Of a stretch of 64,000 nt of DNA, positions 58,173-64,000 are shown piece after piece. Under the pieces are notes generated by a model, which was not told where the DNA came from, ran no database searches, and worked only from the letters and a program-made list of their open reading frames with translations. A program made the translations under genes and the position numbers. Each line of letters begins with the position of its first letter. Positions within the stretch are counted from its first letter, which is position 1. This DNA is from Streptococcus mutans (lineage in GTDB: Bacteria > Bacillota > Bacilli > Lactobacillales > Streptococcaceae), in NCBI RefSeq assembly GCF_006739205.1, contig NZ_AP019720.1, positions 1,302,001-1,366,000 of the forward strand, given 5' to 3'.

Positions 58173-58200
58173 ATTATACCATATAATTTCAAAATAACAA
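58173..58200 (-). promoter_or_regulatory. Promoter of the AbrB-ABC operon
   Basis: Minus-strand TTGTTA (58195-58200) and TATAAT (58173-58178) are 16 bp apart, with an upstream TGG extending the -10. Confidence 0.65.
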
Positions 58201-58371
58201 GTACTCATGATACATTATAAAACTTACTACTGTTACACCAATATACTTAACAATTTCAAAAATTTTTGTATTGGGATAAGTTAAAGATGATTTTTTCCGA
58301 AAATGGACTGTGGCTATTTTGATTTCAGATGAGTATTATTATGATATTTTTATTTAAAAAAAATACCAAAA

Positions 58372-58393
58372 AAGAAGCCTATAAGGGCTTCTT
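58372..58393 (-). terminator. Terminator after the quinone reductase gene
   Basis: AAGAAGCC and GGCTTCTT form an 8-bp stem with a 6-base loop (TATAAG), then TTTTGGTATTTTTTT on the minus strand. It abuts the stop of the reductase gene. Confidence 0.8.
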
Positions 58394-59278
58394 CTAGAAA
58401 ATGAGCATGACTTTTCCATTATTCCCAGACTTTATAGCCTGTGCTAGAGCTTCCTGAACATTATTAAAAGAATATATCTTTGCAACTCTGGTTTCTATCT
58501 TTGCTTCCGAAACAAGATGGACAATTTCTTCCAAGTCTTCCTTGTTTACTCTAACGTAATTATGTTCAGCAAAAGAGGTATGTTTTAGTACTTGTGGATC
58601 AATCTGTTCATCGCTGACAGTCACGAGTCTTCCACCCTTGTGGATGACATCAATACGATTTAGTACACCTGCCGTATCAAAGACAGCATCAAATTCAGGA
58701 ATAGGATCATCATTTGTATAAATTTCTGTGTCTAATAAATTTATGCTCATTTTTTGATTTTTATTTCTTACTAAGCCAGATGCTTTAACTCTCATTTTCA
58801 GAGCAAATTGAAGTGCGTAATAGCCGACACTGCCAGCTGCTCCGGTAACAAGTAAACGTTCGCCGGGCTCTAGTCGTAATCTTCTTAAAGCTTGCAAAGC
58901 CGTTGAAGCGGCTAAAGGAATACTGCCTCCACTGATAAAATCAATATTATCAGGCAATTTTACAACCTGATTCTCAGAGGCAGTAACTAGTTGCTGCCAG
59001 CTCCCTTGTGGATGAAAAGCCACCACACGCTCACCAGCGGAAAAATTTGAATTCTTATCAGCTTCTATTATAATCCCAGCAATATCCCAACCTAAAATTG
59101 CTGGGAAAGAAGGAATTTTCTGAATCGTTTCCGGCGTCATATACTTTATGTCTACTGGACTAATTGAAGAGGCAACTACTTGAATCATCACTTCTCCTGA
59201 TCGTCTAACGGGACTGCTAAATGTTCGAACCTTAGCAACCTCCGGTCCGCCATAATTCACTATTTCAATACCTTTCAT
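58394..59278 (-). CDS. Quinone oxidoreductase-like NADP-binding protein
   Basis: A 294-residue medium-chain dehydrogenase/reductase of the zinc-free quinone oxidoreductase type. The GroES-like front shows GEVMIQVVASSISPVDIKYM; the NADP loop is LLVTGAAGSVGYYALQFAL. It lacks the cysteines of zinc-dependent alcohol dehydrogenases. It probably reduces quinones or alpha,beta-unsaturated carbonyls, as in a redox-stress response. It overlaps the stop of the MerR gene by 14 bases, in one operon. Confidence 0.86.
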   Translation of the reverse strand: MKGIEIVNYGGPEVAKVRTFSSPVRRSGEVMIQVVASSISPVDIKYMTPETIQKIPSFPAILGWDIAGIIIEADKNSNFSAGERVVAFHPQGSWQQLVTASENQVVKLPDNIDFISGGSIPLAASTALQALRRLRLEPGERLLVTGAAGSVGYYALQFALKMRVKASGLVRNKNQKMSINLLDTEIYTNDDPIPEFDAVFDTAGVLNRIDVIHKGGRLVTVSDEQIDPQVLKHTSFAEHNYVRVNKEDLEEIVHLVSEAKIETRVAKIYSFNNVQEALAQAIKSGNNGKVMLIF

Positions 59279-59648
59279 TTATGCTATCCTCCTTTAAATG
59301 ATAAATTTTCATCAATCGCTCTTTTAAGCGGGATTCAATCTGTTGTAAAATCTGAATTTGATGGCTAACTTCTTTAAGCTTATCCTCATAAATCATAATA
59401 ACATCTTTACACATAAGGTTCTTATACGGAAAAACAAAGGGATCACAACCCATAACCTGCTGCATTTCTGCTGTTGTTAAACCTAAATCAAAATATAATT
59501 TTAATGTCTTAATTCGCTCTAGCGTTAATTTATCATAATCACGGTAACCGTTCTCTAATCTTTCTGGATGGATTAATCCTTTTTCCTCATAATAGCGCAA
59601 CGATCTCATACTGACATTCGTCAATTTAGAAACCTCTCCAATCCTCAT
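59265..59648 (-). CDS. MerR family transcriptional regulator
   Basis: A 127-residue MerR regulator. The winged helix is MRIGEVSKLTNVSMRSLRYY EE-type with an ENGYRDYD wing, followed by a long coiled-coil helix. There are cysteines at CDPFVFPYKNLMC, possibly sensing. The start at 59648 follows AGGAGG with 7-base spacing. Its promoter has a 19-bp spacer, a MerR hallmark, so it probably activates its own operon, including the reductase, on drug or redox signals. Confidence 0.9.
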   Translation of the reverse strand: MRIGEVSKLTNVSMRSLRYYEEKGLIHPERLENGYRDYDKLTLERIKTLKLYFDLGLTTAEMQQVMGCDPFVFPYKNLMCKDVIMIYEDKLKEVSHQIQILQQIESRLKERLMKIYHLKEDSINERY

Positions 59649-59670
59649 TTCTTTTCCTCCTCGTACTGTC

Positions 59671-59701
59671 ATTATACAGCTTAACATGATGTGAAGGTCA
59701 A
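59671..59701 (-). promoter_or_regulatory. MerR-type promoter with 19-bp spacer
   Basis: Minus-strand TTGACC (59696-59701) and TATAAT (59671-59676) are 19 bp apart. The spacer holds the dyad CTTCACATC-ATGTTAAG, typical of MerR-family operators. Confidence 0.75.
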
Positions 59702-59876
59702 CGAAAAAATCTATTTTTTATTAATTCACTCAAACCTGATGATCTCGCTCTTTACACTTATATTTTAAGTAAAATGATAAAACGTATCATCAAAGCGAGA
59801 CCAGACCCCCATATTGCTATCGTCTCTTATGACAATAGCCAAAAACTTCTTTAAAGCAATTTTCACTTACTTCTGC

Positions 59877-59882
59877 TACAAT
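59877..59882 (+). promoter_or_regulatory. Extended -10 for the metallophosphoesterase gene
   Basis: TGCTACAAT ends six bases before the ATG at 59889, so transcription should begin at or next to the start codon. Confidence 0.45.
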
Positions 59883-59888
59883 GAAGCT

Positions 59889-60746
59889 ATGACTAAACTT
59901 GCAATTATGAGTGATTTGCATATTGATCTTAATCACTTTGGGACTTTAGAAATTGAAACGCTCAAACAGGTTCTGCACCAACAAAAGATTGACCATCTTC
60001 ATCTGGCAGGAGATATTTCTAATCATTTTTACGATGTTACACTTCCTTTTATTGAAGAACTTGAAAAAGACGTCAAGGTAACCTATAATTTAGGAAACCA
60101 TGACATGTTAGATTTAGATGAAGATGCCATTCAAGCTTCTGATTTTCAAGTTCACCAAATTGGATCGGCTTTTCTATTAGCTTTTCATGCTTGGTACGAT
60201 TATTCCTTTTCCCATCAAGAACAAACAAAGATTAACAGCCTCAAAAAGACCTTTTGGTTTGATCGACGCCTGCAACGCCTCAAAGATGATCTGACAATTA
60301 CTCAGGAGTCACTTATAAAACTGAATCAAATTCTACATTCTTTACCAAGCCAAAGACTTATTGTAGCCATGCATTTTGTTCCCCATCAAGAATTCCTGTT
60401 GACTCATCCACGATTTGCACCTTTTAATGCTTTCTTAGGAAGCCAAAAATTTCATCAGCTTTTTGTTCAGCACCAAATTAAAGATGTTACCTTTGGCCAT
60501 GCTCATAGAAGTTTTGGTGATATCAAACTAGACGGTGTTGTTTACCACTCAAGGCCTCTAGGCTATATCCGTGAATGGGATTTGACCATTAATTTTGTTA
60601 ATCAGCATCCCCAATACAATCCTTCAGGTAGCTGGAATCTCAGTAAACGTTATAATGCCGTTAGGTATTTAGAGGATTATCAAGCTTATAAAAGAAAATA
60701 TTTAGCCAAAGAATTTTCCCATTCCATGACGATTTTTGACTGTTAA
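59889..60746 (+). CDS. Calcineurin-like metallophosphoesterase
   Basis: A 285-residue phosphoesterase. Metal ligands are in MSDLHIDLNHF (DxH), HLAGDIS (GD), YNLGNHDM (GNHD), VAMHFVPHQ (H) and TFGHAHRSF (GHxH). The start at 59889 is preferred because the family begins at the first strand (KLAIMSDLH); the longer frame adds an untypical 25-residue head. There is no ribosome site, and a -10 box ends just six bases before the ATG, so the message may be leaderless. Substrate unknown. Confidence 0.83.
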   Translation: MTKLAIMSDLHIDLNHFGTLEIETLKQVLHQQKIDHLHLAGDISNHFYDVTLPFIEELEKDVKVTYNLGNHDMLDLDEDAIQASDFQVHQIGSAFLLAFHAWYDYSFSHQEQTKINSLKKTFWFDRRLQRLKDDLTITQESLIKLNQILHSLPSQRLIVAMHFVPHQEFLLTHPRFAPFNAFLGSQKFHQLFVQHQIKDVTFGHAHRSFGDIKLDGVVYHSRPLGYIREWDLTINFVNQHPQYNPSGSWNLSKRYNAVRYLEDYQAYKRKYLAKEFSHSMTIFDC

Positions 60747-60902
60747 AAAACGAGACTGGGGTAGAAGTCCTAGGAGCGCTATATAAATAGCCGTAACAGT
60801 TTGAAGCAGTGAGTGATTGGAAGCTTCACATTTTGTTTTTTAGGTTCAAATCCTTAACAGTCCATTGAGCTTTTAAAGTATCTCTTGTCCTGCAAATAAT
60901 AG

Positions 60903-60929
60903 TTTCAACAGTTTGAAAAACTGTTGAAA
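60903..60929. repeat. Perfect 12-bp inverted repeat
   Basis: TTTCAACAGTTT and AAACTGTTGAAA pair around GAA. It is in the intergenic region after the phosphoesterase gene. It has no U-run on either side, so it may be an RNA fold or a repeat relic. Confidence 0.65.
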
Positions 60930-60962
60930 TTAGTCATAAATCAACCATGCGGAAGTGGAATA

Positions 60963-61050
60963 ATCTTATCCAGTAGATGTTTTTACCCGATTCTTAAAAC
61001 AGGAGAGTGAGGAAAATCAATTTCTACGAAATACCGATTGAGCCCCGCTT
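60963..61050. repeat. Dispersed intergenic repeat, copy B (inverted)
   Basis: The reverse complement has TATTTCGTAGAAATTGATTT and TGTTTTAAGAATCGGGTAAA, matching copy A at 43641-43730 over about 80 bases. Confidence 0.65.
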
Positions 61051-61791
61051 TCATTCTTTTTTAGTTTGTAATGATTTTCTGAGTTTAACAGCTTCTTCTG
61101 GTTTATCTGTTATAATTCCTTCTATCCCAGACAAAAAGAATTTTTTCATGTCATCATCATTATTAACCGTCCAAAGCCGAAATGGTTTTTTATTTTTTCT
61201 TTTAGTCACTTGATTTTCATAAAAAGAACTGTGTGAATGGACAGTCTTAATAAATTTTAACTGTTGTGCCAACCAAAAATGAAAAGGATGAAATTTCATT
61301 AAATAAGCTAACTCAGCCTTAGGATCATGTTTTCTCATTACATATAAACTAAAAAGATTAAAACTAGAATAAATATGCGAAAAAGAACGTTTTTTAGCCT
61401 GCATAGTTTGTGCAATTTGCTTTTCAATTTTAGGATAAGGATATCTATTGGTTTTGATTTCAAGATTGAGAGTTCCCTGAAAACCATACTCTTCCAAAAA
61501 ATTTAAAACTTCTTCTAAGGTTGGAATTTTCTCACAAAAATAAGCTGGATGAAACCAAGAACCAGCATCAAGCATTCTTATTTGCTTTAATGTCAGTTGT
61601 CTGACCAATCCAGAGCCATTGCTGGTTCGATCAACTGCTTCATCATGAATAACAACAAGGTGATTGTCTTTTGTTCGGTGAACATCTATCTCAATGCCAT
61701 CACACCCCACCTGAATCGCCTTTTTAAAAGCAGCAAGTGTATTTTCCGGACAATCAACTTTACTTCCTCTATGAGCAAAAATCTGAGTCAT
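61051..61791 (-). CDS. Glycerophosphodiester phosphodiesterase
   Basis: A 246-residue GDPD enzyme hydrolysing glycerophosphodiesters to glycerol-3-phosphate. Motifs are FAHRGSKVDCPENTLAAFKK (HR and PENT), CDGIEIDVHRTKDNHLVVIH (EID and H), and LNLEIKTN. No signal peptide or membrane helix is present, so it is cytosolic. It lies 113 bp after the P-ATPase gene stop on the same strand but is separated from it by a terminator. Confidence 0.92.
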   Translation of the reverse strand: MTQIFAHRGSKVDCPENTLAAFKKAIQVGCDGIEIDVHRTKDNHLVVIHDEAVDRTSNGSGLVRQLTLKQIRMLDAGSWFHPAYFCEKIPTLEEVLNFLEEYGFQGTLNLEIKTNRYPYPKIEKQIAQTMQAKKRSFSHIYSSFNLFSLYVMRKHDPKAELAYLMKFHPFHFWLAQQLKFIKTVHSHSSFYENQVTKRKNKKPFRLWTVNNDDDMKKFFLSGIEGIITDKPEEAVKLRKSLQTKKE

Positions 61792-61864
61792 ATCTCTCTT
61801 TTCTAAGCATAAAATTTATTATATTTTACCATAAGATGAAAAGCTTAGCATAAATCAAAATTAT

Positions 61865-61900
61865 AAAAAATGACTGGAGTTTCAATACCAGTCATTTTTT
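61865..61900. terminator. Terminator of the P-ATPase gene
   Basis: AAAAAATGACTGG and CCAGTCATTTTTT pair over 13 bp with a 10-base loop, bidirectional, four bases from the ATPase stop. Confidence 0.9.
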
Positions 61901-61903
61901 ATA

Positions 61904-64000
61904 TTAAATCGCTTTTTGATCTTGACCAAGTACCCGTTGAATGGCTTTTACAATTTCAACAATAACAAACATGGCCAAACTGCCTCCCACAACAACACAC
62001 CATTGGGTTACTGACAAGTGAGACACATGGAAGAATCTATTAAATCCTGGAATGACAATGGTAGCAAGCATAATAATCAAAGCAGTCGGCAAAGCCCAGT
62101 TAAATGTTTTGTTTTTAAAGAAACCAACCTTAAAAATGGACTGATAAACCGATTTGACATTATAAGCATGTACCAATTGAATCAAACCAAGTGTTGCAAA
62201 GGCCATGGTAAGAGCATCTGCATGAATTTCTGTACGTGTCGCATGTTCAGGAAAGAAAACTGCCCAGCCGTAAACGCCAAGTACAAGAAGAGTTTGTAGA
62301 ATACCTTGATAGATAATGGCTCCCATAACACCACCTGAGAAGAAGCTTGACTTGCGTCCACGAGGTTTATGGGTCATCACACCAGGCTCAGCCGGTTCAA
62401 CACCAAGAGCAATGGCTGGCAGAGTATCTGTCACCAAATTAATCCAGAGCAGATGAACGGGTTGAAGCACATCCCAACCAAAGAGAGTTGCAAAGAAGAT
62501 GGTGAAAACTTCAGCCATGTTGGCAGATAACAGGTACTGAATTGATTTTTGGATATTGGAGAAGACCTTACGTCCTTCTTCAACCGCAACAATAATGGTT
62601 GCAAAGTTATCATCGGCAAGCACCATATCAGAAGCACCCTTAGATACTTCAGTACCTGTGACTCCCATACCAATACCAATATCAGCCGTTTTAAGAGATG
62701 GCGCATCATTAACCCCATCACCTGTCATAGCGACAATCTTGCCATCATTTTGCCAAGCCTTGACAATCCGAACCTTATGCTCCGGTGACACGCGCGCATA
62801 AACCGAATACTGTTTGAAAACTTTTTGGAATTCTTCATCAGAAAGTTCATTGAGTTCAGCACCAGTGAAGACATGATCAATCCCATCATCATCAATAATT
62901 CCCAAACGTTTGGCAATGGCTTCAGCAGTATCTTGATGATCACCTGTAATCATGATTGGACGAATGCCGGCTTCTTTAGCCACATGAACAGCTTCGGCCG
63001 CTTCTGGACGCTCTGGGTCAATCATCCCCACAAGACCAGCAAAAATCAAATCATTTTCAACGACTGCCGTTTCTAATTTTGGAATTTCAGACTCGTATTT
63101 GTAAGCTATCATGAGAACACGAAGCGCCTGTTTGGCAAGCGACTTGTTCATATCAAGAATGGCTTTTTTATCGTCCTCAGTGATTGGACGAATACTACCA
63201 TCTATCTCAATTTGCGTTATACGTTTGAGCAATTGATCCGGTGCTCCCTTGACAGCAATCAGATATTTCTCACCATCAAGTTTATGGATAGTTGACATGA
63301 GCTTTCGGTCAGAATCAAATGGCAATTCAGCGACACGTGGTTCAGCTTTAAGTACTTCGCGAATATCGAAATTATGATCAAAACCATATTGAACAAGAGC
63401 TGTTTCAGTAGGATCACCAATTAATTTACCATTGGCATCAACCTTACTGTCATTAGCAAAGTTCATAACGCGAAGAGCCATATTATTAACGTCAATGTCA
63501 TCATTAGCATCAACTAATCTACCATTATAATAGACTTTCTCAACAGTCATTTGATTCATGGTCAGCGTACCGGTTTTATCTGAAGCAATGATTTCAGTAG
63601 AACCAAGCGTTTCTACAGCTGGTAATTTACGAACAATGGACTGACGTTTGGCAAGTGTTTTCGTACCAAGTGAAAGGACAACTGTTACAATGGCTGGAAG
63701 CCCTTCAGGAATGGCAGCAACAGCTAAAGCAACAGCAACCATCAAACCTTCAAGAGGCTCTTCATGACGAACAAAGATACCAACTAGGCAAGTAATAATC
63801 GCAATAATAATGATAACATATGTCAATACCTTGGATAGATTATCTAAACTCTGTTTTAATGGCGTATCTGTTTCATCTGCATTAGCTAACATGCCAGCAA
63901 TATGGCCGACTTCTGTGTACATACCAGTATTGGTCACAACCCCCATACCACGACCATAAGTAACATTTGAATTTTGATAGGCCATATTCAAACGATCACC
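61904..64000 (-). CDS. Calcium-type P-type ATPase, partial at window edge
   Basis: At least 698 residues of a cation-transporting P2-type ATPase; the 5' end lies beyond 64000. The phosphorylation motif is SDKTGTLTMNQMTVEK, helix 4 carries AAIPEGLPAIVTVVLSLG, and the P domain has MTGDGVNDAPSLKTADIG. C-terminal helices include LLWINLVTDTLPAIALGVEP, the SERCA/PacL-type pattern. It probably exports Ca2+ or Mn2+. The last visible codons upstream read GDRLNMAYQN, consistent with a continuing actuator domain. Confidence 0.9.
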   Translation of the reverse strand, partial: GDRLNMAYQNSNVTYGRGMGVVTNTGMYTEVGHIAGMLANADETDTPLKQSLDNLSKVLTYVIIIIAIITCLVGIFVRHEEPLEGLMVAVALAVAAIPEGLPAIVTVVLSLGTKTLAKRQSIVRKLPAVETLGSTEIIASDKTGTLTMNQMTVEKVYYNGRLVDANDDIDVNNMALRVMNFANDSKVDANGKLIGDPTETALVQYGFDHNFDIREVLKAEPRVAELPFDSDRKLMSTIHKLDGEKYLIAVKGAPDQLLKRITQIEIDGSIRPITEDDKKAILDMNKSLAKQALRVLMIAYKYESEIPKLETAVVENDLIFAGLVGMIDPERPEAAEAVHVAKEAGIRPIMITGDHQDTAEAIAKRLGIIDDDGIDHVFTGAELNELSDEEFQKVFKQYSVYARVSPEHKVRIVKAWQNDGKIVAMTGDGVNDAPSLKTADIGIGMGVTGTEVSKGASDMVLADDNFATIIVAVEEGRKVFSNIQKSIQYLLSANMAEVFTIFFATLFGWDVLQPVHLLWINLVTDTLPAIALGVEPAEPGVMTHKPRGRKSSFFSGGVMGAIIYQGILQTLLVLGVYGWAVFFPEHATRTEIHADALTMAFATLGLIQLVHAYNVKSVYQSIFKVGFFKNKTFNWALPTALIIMLATIVIPGFNRFFHVSHLSVTQWCVVVGGSLAMFVIVEIVKAIQRVLGQDQKAI

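Overview
The window looks like chromosomal DNA of Streptococcus mutans or a very close relative. The evidence is a low-GC Firmicute base composition, a GbpD-type protein joining glucan-binding repeats to an esterase, an LtaS gene, streptococcal small families (DUF4649, DUF3270, DUF3114, SPJ_0845) and the hprK-lgt order. This rests on recognising families and gene order by eye; no search was run. No rRNA, tRNA, CRISPR array, prophage or intact insertion sequence was seen.

Layout. 0.1-5.4 kb holds three hot-dog thioesterases of three subfamilies, an NmrA reductase, small conserved proteins, two decayed genes (an XRE regulator and an alpha/beta hydrolase) and a CPBP membrane protease. 5.7-9.0 kb holds an RlmCD-type rRNA methyltransferase, with a vestige of a second methyltransferase C-terminus beside it, and an LCP (LytR-CpsA-Psr) protein. 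9.1-18.3 kb, all on the minus strand, carries nearly the whole shikimate pathway plus the Phe and Tyr branches (aroD, aroE, aroB, aroC, tyrA, a YlbF-like gene, aroA, aroK, pheA), led by an RlmI-like methyltransferase. A terminator and a new promoter before aroA split it into two transcription units.

18.4-31 kb: divergent ltaS, a HAD phosphatase, a LysM protein with a small anchored partner, lysS, gbpD, a 44-residue membrane ORF, an NRAMP Mn transporter and a YdbC/PC4 protein. 31.5-42.6 kb: ahpC-ahpF with a 7-3-7 dyad on the promoter; two U32 enzymes of the TrhP type, which are known to need prephenate, made by the aro cluster; hprK-lgt-DUF948-YtxH; PspC; SprT and tex. 42.6-51.5 kb: a gene-poor stretch with a luciferase-family 5' stub and a dispersed repeat, then SPJ_0845, a DUF318 permease and a TIGR03943 protein, an MFS exporter, and ftsY with two Cof-type phosphatases.

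51.6-64 kb is the most accessory part. It has a secreted Ser/Thr/Asn-rich beta-helix-like protein behind a site that matches the CiaR consensus as I remember it. An alpha/beta hydrolase and GbsR-like regulator pair is bracketed by a near-identical 287-bp direct duplication. One complete AbrB-ABC transporter operon sits next to a decapitated AbrB copy. A MerR-quinone reductase operon has a textbook 19-bp spacer promoter. The window ends with a phosphoesterase, a GDPD and the 5'-truncated (by the window edge) Ca2+-type P-ATPase.

Decay by frameshift, truncation and duplication is concentrated at 3.7-6.1, 28.8-29.3, 43.0 and 53.5-56.5 kb. These stretches and the beta-helix locus are where novelty is most likely.
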